In this document: piece by piece, positions 1-6,940 of the stretch
How positions within the stretch are numbered: position 1 is the first letter of the stretch
Layout of the letters: each line of letters begins with the position of its first letter
NCBI GenBank assembly: GCA_009668925.1
Contig: SBEK01000138.1
Coordinates: 1 to 10,635, forward strand
Reading direction: 5' to 3'
DNA length: 10,635 nt
Source of the DNA: Deltaproteobacteria bacterium
GTDB taxonomy: Bacteria; Desulfobacterota; Syntrophia; Syntrophales; Smithellaceae
Translations under genes and position numbers: made by a program
The notes under the pieces: model-generated
The model's database searches: none
The model's input: the letters and a program-made list of their open reading frames with translations, nothing else
What the model was told of the DNA's origin: nothing

Positions 1-1000
1 GGTAGGCCATGCCCATCGCCGCGCCGGAGATGATGGAACCGGCGACCATGATGATGAGTGATGAAAAATGCCAAGCGGCCACGATCGCGGTAAGACCGAC
101 GATGGCCCCGGCAAGACCGGACATCAACAGACGAAAATTGGATACCTGAACCAGGACCAGCTGAATGCTGACGCTCGCTCCCAGCATGACCGCCGCCAGA
201 ATGCCTCCCGCCGCCACATTTTTAATGTGCAGCAGATTGGAAATGTAACTCGGGATCAGCGCCATGAACAGACCCGCAATCGACCAGCCGAGCCCCCCGG
301 CCAGAGAAGCCGCCAGAAACCCGGCAACGATCTTCCGCGACACGCGCGGGCGGTGAAAGCTGACCAGTGACAGGATGGGTCTTGCCGCCTCTTTAATGCC
401 GGCCACCAGCATAAACGCCAGCACCAGCAGGCCGAGCTCCACAAGATAAACGAGCAGAAAGGGATCGGGCAGATACTGGGCGATGATGCCGCTTAAGAGC
501 GTGCCGGACGCCGCGCCGCCCGCCGTGCAGACGGCCATCATGATCCCGGCGCGTCGGCGGTCTCCCGTGGGCTGCATCTCCACGAGGGCGGCGCTTGCGT
601 TGCCCTGCGTTGCGCCGACGGCCATTCCCACGAGCAGCCTTCCGGCCAAAAGCCAGATCACCCCCTGAGCCAGCGACAGGAGCAAAATGCCTGCTCCGGC
701 CGTGCCAATCGCGATCAGCAGGACGCGGCGGCGGCAAATCGCATCGCCCAGCGGGCCGAAGACCAGCAGCGACGGGATGACGCCGAAAGCATAAATGCCG
801 AAGATCATGGTCAGCATGAATTCCGAGAAATGAAACTTGACCTGATAAAGCTGATACAAGGGTGTCGGAATCGTGGCGGCGGCGATCAGAACAAACGACG
901 CGAGAGCCACAGCCGCGTATGACCATGGTCGCGCCGCTTCATCCCGCAGCCTGCACAATTGCATTCCCTGGGCGTTGCACAGCCGATCCTGTTCTTCCAT
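1..1000 (-). CDS. MFS transporter, N-terminal 333 residues (C-terminus beyond left edge)
   Basis: This is a major facilitator superfamily inner-membrane transporter; the substrate is not recognisable. Reading the minus strand from the ATG at 1000 gives one uninterrupted frame of 333 residues to the window edge, so about 60-100 C-terminal residues are missing. The sequence is a run of hydrophobic helices. The first, at about residues 28-44, is followed by the motif TPLYQLYQ that is common in one MFS subgroup. Motif A, between helices 2 and 3, reads GPLGDAICRRRVLL (about 82-95, with Asp86 and a basic cluster at 90-92). A motif-B-like GRLLVGMAVGA (about 120-130) places Arg121 in helix 4. A more hydrophilic stretch at about 202-222 is consistent with the central loop. 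The start is supported by AGAGGA five bases upstream of the ATG. It is divergent from the nicotinate phosphoribosyltransferase gene. A role in niacin uptake would be tempting, but nothing in the sequence shows it. Confidence 0.88.
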   Translation of the reverse strand, partial: MEEQDRLCNAQGMQLCRLRDEAARPWSYAAVALASFVLIAAATIPTPLYQLYQVKFHFSEFMLTMIFGIYAFGVIPSLLVFGPLGDAICRRRVLLIAIGTAGAGILLLSLAQGVIWLLAGRLLVGMAVGATQGNASAALVEMQPTGDRRRAGIMMAVCTAGGAASGTLLSGIIAQYLPDPFLLVYLVELGLLVLAFMLVAGIKEAARPILSLVSFHRPRVSRKIVAGFLAASLAGGLGWSIAGLFMALIPSYISNLLHIKNVAAGGILAAVMLGASVSIQLVLVQVSNFRLLMSGLAGAIVGLTAIVAAWHFSSLIIMVAGSIISGAAMGMAY

Positions 1001-1367
1001 CCCGATCCTCTGCTTTCGCAAACACGTAAAAACACGGATTGATCCGACCCGTGCCCCCCGGCGGCAAACGATTGAAGCGGCGTATGGCGATTCGCCGGTT
1101 TTTTGAGAAACCGGCCGGGTCAGATTCCGGTGTCCGGCAATTTTGCCGTTTTCCGGAAGAGGCAAGCCTCTTGCCGATTAGCTTAATTCCGTTGCGGCCT
1201 TGCTGCAATGTCCGTTCATTCGCAGTAAAATAAGAGGCAAAAGCTATGACCGGAGGCAATTCTATCTCTATTGGAGCAAAGACCGTCTTGACTCGCCGGG
1301 GCTCCCGGCTTTATAATCCAAATCGTACAAAATAATTCCGACGCGGATCGGATGCGAAAGCGGCCCT
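1001..1367. other. Divergent intergenic region with inverted repeats
   Basis: This 367-bp gap separates the MFS gene (minus) from nicotinate phosphoribosyltransferase (plus). I see no convincing gene in it. It holds a small dyad CGGAT-TG-ATCCG at 1035-1046 near the MFS start. Between 1094 and 1175 there are three short stem-loops: GCCGGTTT/AAACCGGC (1094-1101 and 1108-1115), CGGCAA/TTGCCG (1135-1140 and 1143-1148), and overlapping stems AAGAGGC/GCCTCTT (1157-1172) or GGCAAG/CTTGCC (1161-1175). The plus-strand promoter at 1288-1317 is listed separately. The stems do not have an oligo-T tract suited to a terminator, and I do not recognise a riboswitch. Confidence 0.6.
1288..1317 (+). promoter_or_regulatory. 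Sigma70-type promoter for nicotinate phosphoribosyltransferase, with a dyad in the spacer
   Basis: A -35 box TTGACT (1288-1293) and a perfect -10 box TATAAT (1312-1317) are 18 bp apart, predicting a start near 1324 and a leader of about 44 nt. The spacer contains a perfect inverted repeat GCCGGG-GCT-CCCGGC (1295-1309). It lies where a bound repressor would block RNA polymerase, so it could be an operator. The motif is seen directly; its function is inferred. Confidence 0.7.
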
Positions 1368-2720
1368 ATGATTCCCTCAGACAGCCCCCTGCTGACCGAT
1401 TTATACCAGCTCACGATGCTGCAAACTTATCTCGATGCCGGGATGAGCGGCGAGGCCGTCTTTGAATTTTATGTCCGCCGTCTGCCCCCGACGCGCGGCT
1501 TCCTCGTGGCCTGCGGCCTCGAATCGGTCCTCGACTTTCTCACAGCCTTTCATTTTTCGCCGGATGACATCCGGCAACTTTCCCAGACCGGAAGATTTTC
1601 CGGGAAACTTCTGGATTACCTGGCTTCGTGTTCTTTTAAAGGCGATGTCCACGCCCTGCCCGAGGGAACCATTTTTTTCGCCGACGAACCCGTCTTGCGC
1701 ATCACGGCCCCCATCCCGATTGCGCAGATTGTGGAAACCCGCATCATCAACCTGTTGAATTTTGAAGTGAGCGTCGCCAGCAAAGCCGCCCGCTGCCTGC
1801 TCGCGGCGCGGGGCCTGGCCTCGCTGGTTGACTTTGGATTGCGCCGCGCCCACGGCGCGGAAGCCGGGATGCTGGCCGCACGGGCCGCCTGCGCCATGGG
1901 ATTTGCGGGTACGTCCAATGTGCTGGCCGGCGTCCACTATGGATTGCCGGTATCCGGAACGATGGCCCACTCCTACATTGAAGCCGTGGGCGATGAAGAA
2001 GAAGCATTCCTCGCCTTTGCGCGGTCCAACCGCAGCAATGTGACCTTTCTGATCGACACGTATGATACCCTGAACGGCGCGCATCACGCCGCCCGGGCCG
2101 CCTTAACGCTCGCCGCGGAAGGCATTGCCACCTCCGCCGTCCGTCTCGACAGCGGGGATCTCCTCGCTCTGTCGTTCGGCGTGCGGCGCATCCTGAATGA
2201 TTACGGCCTCGCCAAAGTAAAAATCCTGGCCAGCGGCAATCTCGACGAATACGGAATCGACAGGCTGATGGCCGCGGGCGCCCCCATCGACGGATTCGGC
2301 ATCGGCACCAAGCTGGACACCGTCGAAGACGCCCCTTACCTGGAATGCGCGTATAAGCTCGCCCAGTATGCCGGACGGCCGACCATGAAGTATTCGTCGG
2401 GCAAACAAACGATGCCCGGCGCGAAGCAGGTCTTCCGGCGTTTTCAGTCGGGCGTGATGACGGGGGATACGGTGGCGCTGGCCGATTCCACTGAGGAAGG
2501 CGTGCCTCTCTTGGAGCACGTGATGAAGGAAGGACGAAGGCTTAGCGCTCCCCCCTCCCTCGCGTCCATCGCGTCGCGCACGAAAGACCAGCTCCGGACG
2601 CTGCCTTTGAACCTTCGCGGGCTTGCCGAAACCGCGCCCTACCCGGTGGCGTTTGACCCCGGCCTGCGCCGGCTTCGTGAAGCCGCACAGACGCTGATCG
2701 ACGCGCGGCGAAAGCTGTAA
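1368..2720 (+). CDS. pncB: Nicotinate phosphoribosyltransferase (NAPRTase)
   Basis: This cytoplasmic enzyme converts nicotinate and PRPP (with ATP hydrolysis in known homologues) to nicotinate mononucleotide, the entry step of Preiss-Handler NAD salvage. At 450 residues it has normal family length. The N-terminus contains SPLLTDLYQLTM (6-17), the usual opening of the family, which supports this start although the ribosome-binding site is weak (only GCGAAAGCGG upstream). Other family blocks are FLVACGLE (45-52), DFGLRRAHG (155-163), GFAGTSNVLAG (178-188), GTMAHSYIEA (197-206) with His201 at the position of the phosphorylated catalytic histidine, RLDSGDL (259-265), ILASGNLDEY (286-295) and GIGTKL (311-316). 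It ends 3 bp from the stop codon of the convergent nicotinamidase, which would supply its nicotinate. A promoter with a palindromic spacer lies upstream. It is more of the bacterial/archaeal long PncB2-like class than NAMPT, but the subclass is a guess. Confidence 0.95.
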   Translation: MIPSDSPLLTDLYQLTMLQTYLDAGMSGEAVFEFYVRRLPPTRGFLVACGLESVLDFLTAFHFSPDDIRQLSQTGRFSGKLLDYLASCSFKGDVHALPEGTIFFADEPVLRITAPIPIAQIVETRIINLLNFEVSVASKAARCLLAARGLASLVDFGLRRAHGAEAGMLAARAACAMGFAGTSNVLAGVHYGLPVSGTMAHSYIEAVGDEEEAFLAFARSNRSNVTFLIDTYDTLNGAHHAARAALTLAAEGIATSAVRLDSGDLLALSFGVRRILNDYGLAKVKILASGNLDEYGIDRLMAAGAPIDGFGIGTKLDTVEDAPYLECAYKLAQYAGRPTMKYSSGKQTMPGAKQVFRRFQSGVMTGDTVALADSTEEGVPLLEHVMKEGRRLSAPPSLASIASRTKDQLRTLPLNLRGLAETAPYPVAFDPGLRRLREAAQTLIDARRKL

Positions 2721-2723
2721 AGC

Positions 2724-3380
2724 TTATTTACGGCCGAACCGGTCGGCTGTGAGATTTTGAGACAGAACCACATCATGCGGCTCGATCAGGATATGTTCCC
2801 TGCGCATCTCGGCTACGACTTTTTTGACGTTGCCCACCGGGACATCCACCCCCCGGCAGGCATCGATGATCACCGTGACTTTGAACCCCAGGGCGATGGC
2901 GTCCATGGCGCTGTAAAAAACGCAGTAATCCGTGGCCAGCCCGCAGATGTAGATGTGCTTCACCCCCAGCCCCCAGAGATAATATTGCAGGCCGGTCTTG
3001 GTCACTTTGTCGTTCTCGACGAATGACGAATAGGAATCAATGTTCGGATCGTTTCCTTTGCGGATGATCAGATCCACGGGCGCAAGATTCAAATCCTTGT
3101 GCAGCCTGGCGCCCGCGCTTCCCTGCACGCAGTGGTCGGGCCACAGAACCTGCTCCTGATTGACAATCGTCATCACCTCGTAGGGATGGCGGCCGTAGGT
3201 TGACGCAAAGGACATGTGCCCCGGCGGGTGCCAGTCCTGCGTGGCGATCACTTTGTCGAACTTCGACGATATTGTGTTGATGATGGGAATCGTTTGATCT
3301 CCGCCGGGCACGGCCAGTGCGCCGCCCGGACAAAAATCATACTGGATGTCGGTAATGATCAGGCAATTCATCGTTTTCAT
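2724..3380 (-). CDS. pncA: Nicotinamidase (pyrazinamidase family)
   Basis: This isochorismatase-fold amidohydrolase of the cytosol converts nicotinamide to nicotinate and ammonia, feeding the adjacent nicotinate phosphoribosyltransferase. From the ATG at 3380 it has 218 residues. The catalytic triad is visible: Asp11 (in IITDIQYDFCPGG), Lys108 (IIRKGND) and Cys153 (GLATDYCVFYSAMDA). Metal ligands of the family match Asp49 and His51 in QDWHPPGH, and His83 in WPDHCVQG. His55 matches a further ligand in mycobacterial PncA. Starts at a GTG (3389) or ATG (3371) are possible; none has a strong ribosome-binding site. The ATG at 3380 is chosen because AGTGGG lies just before it and it leaves the usual short N-terminus. 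The gene begins 54 bp after the hydrolase gene on the same strand, so it may be the last gene of that operon. It is tail to tail with the phosphoribosyltransferase gene. Confidence 0.94.
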   Translation of the reverse strand: MKTMNCLIITDIQYDFCPGGALAVPGGDQTIPIINTISSKFDKVIATQDWHPPGHMSFASTYGRHPYEVMTIVNQEQVLWPDHCVQGSAGARLHKDLNLAPVDLIIRKGNDPNIDSYSSFVENDKVTKTGLQYYLWGLGVKHIYICGLATDYCVFYSAMDAIALGFKVTVIIDACRGVDVPVGNVKKVVAEMRREHILIEPHDVVLSQNLTADRFGRK

Positions 3381-3434
3381 AACGCCCACTTGATGGAAGG
3401 TATTTGTGACGATTCCTTACCACAAGTATCGGCG

Positions 3435-4118
3435 CTATGTCACCGGTAAATATCTGGCAAACCAGGAAGCCGCCAGATCGGCGACCATCTCGAGCGTGCC
3501 CGGCTCTTCAAAAAGATGCGTGGCTCTCGGCACGATGGTCATTTTCTTCACGGCTTTCACTCTTTCGATCGCTTCCTCATTGAGCGTGATGACCTGATAA
3601 TCGTTTCCGCCCACGATAAACAGCGTCGGCGCTTTGACGATGGAAAGCGCCCGGCCCGCCAGATCCGGCCTTCCGCCCCGCGACACGACGGCCCGGACAA
3701 TGTCCTGATGCTCGTTTTCCGCGATGAGCGCCGCCGCCGCGCCGGTGCTGGCGCCGAAGTAGCCCACGGGCATTTTTCCCAGATCCTTCTGCGTCTTGAG
3801 CCAACTCGTCGCGCCGGACAGCCGCGTGGCGAGCAGACCGATGTCAAAGCGCAGCTGCATATTATAATTGTCGACCTTTTCTTCCTGAGACGTCAGCAGA
3901 TCAAACAAAAGGGTTGCCAGACCCTCGCGCTGCAGATACTTGGCCACGTAGCGGTTGCGCGAGCTGAACCGGCTGCTGCCGCTGCCGTGGGCAAAAAGAA
4001 TGATGCTCGAGGCGCCGGCCGGAATCGCCAGATCGCCTTCCAGCATCACCCGGCCGACCGGGATGCGGACGGCCATCTCGTCTACGTGATCATATAGTTT
4101 TTTTTGCACTGTATTCAT
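3435..4118 (-). CDS. Alpha/beta hydrolase (dienelactone-hydrolase-like)
   Basis: This is a 227-residue soluble alpha/beta-hydrolase; its substrate is unknown. The oxyanion/loop motif FAHGSGSSR lies at about 42-50, the nucleophile elbow GASTG at 122-126 with Ser124, the acid Asp173 in VGGNDYQV, and the base His201 in ATHLFEEPG, so the Ser-Asp-His triad is complete. There is no signal peptide or membrane helix. Its ATG shares a base with the stop codon of the upstream phosphoribosyltransferase gene (TAATG), and an AGGAG lies 7 bases upstream inside that gene, so the two are probably translationally coupled. Members of this hydrolase group are known from memory to occur next to, or fused with, COG1926-type phosphoribosyltransferases (for example in mycobacteria), suggesting that the two proteins act together. 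The reaction of the pair is not established. Confidence 0.88.
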   Translation of the reverse strand: MNTVQKKLYDHVDEMAVRIPVGRVMLEGDLAIPAGASSIILFAHGSGSSRFSSRNRYVAKYLQREGLATLLFDLLTSQEEKVDNYNMQLRFDIGLLATRLSGATSWLKTQKDLGKMPVGYFGASTGAAAALIAENEHQDIVRAVVSRGGRPDLAGRALSIVKAPTLFIVGGNDYQVITLNEEAIERVKAVKKMTIVPRATHLFEEPGTLEMVADLAASWFARYLPVT

Positions 4119-4783
4119 TACATGACTCCTGTGGTTTCTCCGGGAGTTTGGGCCTCCCGCAGTAATTGGATGACTTCCTGATCCGTCGTCTGCGAAAAAT
4201 CTTCATACCAGGCGCCCACCGCATGAAACTGGGCCGGCGTGATGCCGCACACGATTTCATCGACGGCCGCCCGGAATTCTGCGCAGGCTTCCACCGACGC
4301 CACCGGGACGGCCACAACGATTTTGCGCGGTCCGAGCTTCCCCAGCGCTTCGACGGCGGCCCGCATGGTCGCGCCCGTGGCCAGTCCGTCGTCCACCAGA
4401 ATGACGGTCCAACCTTTGATCACGAGCGGCCCGCGCTTGCGCCGGTAGACCTGTTCACGCCTTTTGAGTTCCTCCGTTTCCTTGGCCGCTATTTCCTGAA
4501 TCCGGGACTCCGAAATGCGGATGCTCCGGAGAACATCCTGATTAATCACCTGCACGCCGCCTGACGCAATCGCTCCCATGGCCAGTTCTTCGTATCCGGG
4601 AACGCCCAGTTTCCGCACGAGGAAAACATCGAGGGGCAAACCCAGTCCCCGCGCCACTTCATACGCGACGACGACGCCGCCCCGCGGCAGTCCCAGGACG
4701 ATCGTATCGGGTTTGCCGGCGTATTTCTGCAATTGCTCCGCCAGATAAACCCCGGCATCCGCTCTGTCTTGAAAACGATCCAT
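4118..4783 (-). CDS. Predicted phosphoribosyltransferase (COG1926 type)
   Basis: This is a type I phosphoribosyltransferase-fold protein of 221 residues. The PRPP-binding motif [14 protein letters not shown] is at about 127-140, with the two acidic residues followed by the TGAT phosphate loop. Another conserved block, [15 protein letters not shown] (about 30-44), is the first loop of this family, followed by [21 protein letters not shown] (about 52-72). The acceptor base is unknown for this group, and it may act in nucleotide salvage or as a regulator. The ATG at 4783 is preferred to the GTG at 4789 because the family begins near the RFQDR block. AAGGACAGG lies just upstream of either. The stop codon overlaps the start of the alpha/beta hydrolase gene by one base. 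The gene follows the DJ-1/PfpI gene by 41 bp. Confidence 0.88.
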   Translation of the reverse strand: MDRFQDRADAGVYLAEQLQKYAGKPDTIVLGLPRGGVVVAYEVARGLGLPLDVFLVRKLGVPGYEELAMGAIASGGVQVINQDVLRSIRISESRIQEIAAKETEELKRREQVYRRKRGPLVIKGWTVILVDDGLATGATMRAAVEALGKLGPRKIVVAVPVASVEACAEFRAAVDEIVCGITPAQFHAVGAWYEDFSQTTDQEVIQLLREAQTPGETTGVM

Positions 4784-4824
4784 AGGCACCTGTCCTTCCT
4801 GTAAGAATTGTCCTGCAAAACAAA

Positions 4825-5331
4825 CTACAGCTTTTTCAACGACGCCGCGATAAACGCCGGCAGATCCGCGGGACTGCGGCTGGAGATAATATTTCCGTCC
4901 TCGACAACTTCCTTATCCACATAGGTCGCCCCGGCATTAATGATGTCTTCCTGCACCGATTTCCAGCCGGTGATCACCCGGCCTTTCAGGACGCGGGCAC
5001 TGATGAGCAACTGCGGGCCATGGCAGATGACAAAGACGGGCTTGCCGCTTTCCACAAATTCCCGCGTAAAGCGAACGGCTTCCTCATATATTCTCAGGCC
5101 GTCGGGAGAATACCCTCCGGGAATCAGGAGGGCGTCAAACTCATCGATGCGCAGCCCCTTGACCGTCCGATCGATGACCACCGGCGTCCCCTTCTTGAGT
5201 CCCTTAACCGTGTCCCCCGCTTTGACGCCGACGTGGACGATCTTGTGGCCGGCATCGAGAAAAGCTTTAACCGGCTCGGCGTATTCCGAGTCCTCAAACA
5301 TATTCGTGATAATGACGGCAATCGTAGCCAT
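4825..5331 (-). CDS. DJ-1/PfpI family protein (type 1 glutamine amidotransferase-like)
   Basis: This 168-residue protein belongs to the DJ-1/PfpI superfamily. Family members have been described as proteases, chaperones or glyoxalase/deglycase-type enzymes protecting against reactive carbonyls; which applies here cannot be told. The nucleophile elbow is [11 protein letters not shown] (99-109), with Cys103 and His104. The acidic partner is in MFEDSEY (11-17), with Glu16 at the position of the conserved DJ-1/PfpI glutamate. The [13 protein letters not shown] block (68-80) supplies the usual oxyanion region. The length and the C-terminal [10 protein letters not shown] are typical of the PfpI/YhbO branch. 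The ribosome-binding site is GGAGG nine bases before the ATG. A palindrome TGCAGGA-N6-TCCTGCA lies 30-50 bp upstream. It appears to lead the cluster with the phosphoribosyltransferase, hydrolase and nicotinamidase. Confidence 0.92.
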   Translation of the reverse strand: MATIAVIITNMFEDSEYAEPVKAFLDAGHKIVHVGVKAGDTVKGLKKGTPVVIDRTVKGLRIDEFDALLIPGGYSPDGLRIYEEAVRFTREFVESGKPVFVICHGPQLLISARVLKGRVITGWKSVQEDIINAGATYVDKEVVEDGNIISSRSPADLPAFIAASLKKL

Positions 5332-5360
5332 GATTTTTTGCCTCCGCTGCTCTTTCCGGT

Positions 5361-5380
5361 TGCAGGAATATTATCCTGCA
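5361..5380 (-). promoter_or_regulatory. Candidate operator: 7-bp dyad upstream of the DJ-1/PfpI gene
   Basis: TGCAGGA and TCCTGCA form perfect 7-bp arms around an AT-only 6-bp centre. The dyad lies 30-49 bp upstream of the DJ-1/PfpI start. On the minus strand the centre reads as a possible -10 box (GATAAT or TAATAT), which would place a repressor site on the promoter, though no good -35 box is seen. It could alternatively be a leader hairpin. Confidence 0.4.
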
Positions 5381-5482
5381 TTTTGAATAACTTAAGATGC
5401 CCCAGGTGGGGATTCAATAAGAATAAATTGTGGGTTGATCGGGAGGCAAAACCTACCACGTACAGCAATAACGATATGAGGA

Positions 5483-5537
5483 GCGGGAAACCCGCCGCGC
5501 CGTCATCGCCCCGGCGGCGGCGCGGGGAGACGTCCCC
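5483..5537. repeat. Cluster of GC-rich nested inverted repeats
   Basis: Three perfect inverted repeats overlap within 55 bp: GCGGG-AAA-CCCGC (5483-5495), CCGCGCCG/CGGCGCGG (5495-5502 and 5518-5525, 15-nt loop), and GGGGA-GACG-TCCCC (5524-5537). The block lies downstream of the alcohol dehydrogenase stop on the minus strand. It could stall transcription there or be a REP-like interspersed element. There is no T tract, so I do not call it an intrinsic terminator. Confidence 0.5.
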
Positions 5538-5568
5538 ACCCCTCAGGACTCAGTGTGCAGGCAATCGC

Positions 5569-6609
5569 TTAAACGGCGGTCAGCATCACCTTCATGGCTT
5601 TTTCGGCCTGGGCATTGCCGAAAATTTTGTAAGCCGTCTCAATCGCTGAAAGTGCGAAATGATGCGAGATCAATTCGCGGGGGCAGATCTGCTCGTCCGT
5701 GATCAGCCGCATCAAAAGCGGAATGGTCTCGGTATCCACCAATCGGGTGGTGAGAGTTATGTTATGGGACCAGAGCCTTTCCATGTGCAGCTCGACGCTT
5801 TTGCCGTGCACGCCGATGTTGGCGATGCGGCCGCCGGGCGCGACGATCGACTGACAGATATCAAACGCCGCGGGGAGGCCGACCGCTTCAATCGCCGCAT
5901 CGACGCCTTTCTGCGCGGTCAATTCCATAACCTCTTTCACGGCGTCGGACTTCGCACTGTTGATCACGCTCGTCGCGCAGTACTTTTGGGCCAGCTCCAG
6001 CCGGTAGTCGTTGACATCAATCACGATCAACTGTCCGGGCGAATAGAGGTTCGCCGTGAGCAACGCGGCAAAGCCGACGGGGCCTGCGCCGACAACCGCC
6101 ACAGTATCGCCGGGCTTGACATTGCTTTTGAGGACGCCGCATTCGTAGCCCGTGGGCAGAACATCGCTCAGCATGACGACCGCCTCTTCATCCACGCCCG
6201 GCGGCATCAGGTACAAGCTGGTGTCGGCATGGGGAATCCGCACATACTCGGCCTGCGTGCCGTCAATGGTGTTTCCCAGAATCCAGCCGCCGTCGCGGCA
6301 GTGGGAATACATGCCGATTTTGCAGTAGGGACATTTCCCGTCCGCCGTGATGCAGGCGATCAGCACCCTGTCGCCCGCTTTGAAGTTCGACACGGCAGCG
6401 CCCACGGAGTCGACGACGCCGATGCCTTCATGCCCCAGAATGCGCCCCGGGGCGACGGACGGAACATCCCCTTTCAGAATGTGCAGATCCGTTCCACAGA
6501 TGGTCGTTTTGAGAATCTTGACGACGGCGTCGGTTTCCTTGACGACGGCCGGCTTTTGTTTCTCTTCCCAGGCGAGTTTTCCCGGGCCGTGATAGATTAA
6601 AGCTTTCAT
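5569..6609 (-). CDS. Zinc-dependent medium-chain alcohol dehydrogenase
   Basis: This is a 346-residue medium-chain NAD(P)-dependent dehydrogenase; the likely substrates are primary or secondary alcohols or polyols, but the specific one is unknown. Catalytic zinc ligands are Cys38 (TTICGTDLH), His60 and Glu61 (GHEGIG), with Asp149 in LSDVLPTGY near the site. The structural-zinc lobe reads ADGKCPYCKIGMYSHC (89-104), with Cys93, Cys96 and Cys104. The first of the four usual cysteines is Asp90. The Rossmann motif is VGAGPVG (173-179), and the acidic residue after beta-2 (IDVNDYR) favours NAD over NADP. The ribosome-binding site AAGGAG is six bases before the ATG. The gene is followed at 237 bp by the DJ-1/PfpI gene on the same strand, with palindromes between, so it may be a separate transcript. 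Confidence 0.93.
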   Translation of the reverse strand: MKALIYHGPGKLAWEEKQKPAVVKETDAVVKILKTTICGTDLHILKGDVPSVAPGRILGHEGIGVVDSVGAAVSNFKAGDRVLIACITADGKCPYCKIGMYSHCRDGGWILGNTIDGTQAEYVRIPHADTSLYLMPPGVDEEAVVMLSDVLPTGYECGVLKSNVKPGDTVAVVGAGPVGFAALLTANLYSPGQLIVIDVNDYRLELAQKYCATSVINSAKSDAVKEVMELTAQKGVDAAIEAVGLPAAFDICQSIVAPGGRIANIGVHGKSVELHMERLWSHNITLTTRLVDTETIPLLMRLITDEQICPRELISHHFALSAIETAYKIFGNAQAEKAMKVMLTAV

Positions 6610-6684
6610 GTCCTTCTCCTTTCGCGAGGCATTCGGGGTTTGCCGGGCCGCTTCGTTTCGAGCGGGAAAAATATCCCGGCACGC

Positions 6685-6714
6685 ATTTTAATTAACGATT
6701 CCGGAGCGCGGCAA
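6685..6714 (-). promoter_or_regulatory. Candidate promoter for the alcohol dehydrogenase gene
   Basis: On the minus strand, TTGCCG (6709-6714) and TAAAAT (6685-6690) are 18 bp apart, matching the sigma70 boxes at 4/6 and 5/6 positions. Transcription would start about 70 bp before the ATG. This is weak evidence, based only on box matches and position. Confidence 0.4.
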
Positions 6715-6810
6715 CAATAGGGGAAAAATGGTTGCTGAATCGCAGGGAATACCTACAGGCGACACCAATGAGCCGTGGCACCCGAAGTGGTGGTGGCAAG
6801 CCGACATCGT

Positions 6811-6925
6811 CGTCATCGCGAGGAGCGTAAGCACAGCCTGCCCCGGCGAAGGCCGGGGTGGCGATCTCATGAGAAACCGAATGTTTGGGATTGCCACAGC
6901 GCGCGAGGCGCGCTTCGCAATGACA
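6811..6925. repeat. Interspersed palindromic repeat element (MITE/REP-like)
   Basis: The ends are imperfect inverted repeats: GTCATCGCGA (6812-6821) against the complement of TCGCAATGAC (6915-6924), 9 of 10 matching. Inside are further inverted pairs: CCCCGGC-GAAG-GCCGGGG (6841-6858), GTGGCGATCTC/GGGATTGCCAC (6858-6868 and 6887-6897, 9 of 11), a perfect 10-bp palindrome TCTCATGAGA (6865-6874), and AGCGCGC-GAG-GCGCGCT (6898-6914). The wording GTCATTGCGAGGAGCG...GCGATCTC...GGATTGCCAC...CGCTTCGCAATGAC is one I recognise from non-coding repeats scattered through many bacterial genomes. No transposase is present, so mobilisation would be in trans. No clear target duplication is visible. Confidence 0.75.
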
Positions 6926-6940
6926 GCTATGCACACCTGT

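Noticed and set aside
393..926. 177-codon minus-strand open frame
   Set aside because: It is out of frame with the MFS transporter on the same strand. Its translation is rich in Arg, Gly and His with no domain, while the overlapping frame has clear membrane helices and MFS motifs.
1246..1335. 29-codon plus-strand frame with an AGAGG ahead of its ATG
   Set aside because: It spans the pncB promoter rather than following it, has no recognisable content, and its ribosome-binding site is weak. A leader peptide cannot be excluded but is not supported.
1401..2087. 228-codon minus-strand open frame
   Set aside because: It is antisense to the nicotinate phosphoribosyltransferase gene, whose motifs are unmistakable. 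No domain or ribosome-binding site supports it.
3516..4097. 193-codon plus-strand open frame
   Set aside because: It is antisense to the alpha/beta hydrolase with its complete catalytic triad; the translation is a low-complexity Arg/His/Ala shadow.
5659..6600. 313-codon plus-strand open frame
   Set aside because: It lies fully antisense to the alcohol dehydrogenase gene. Its composition (many Asp, Gly, Arg, His) is that of a GC-rich shadow frame, with no recognisable motif.
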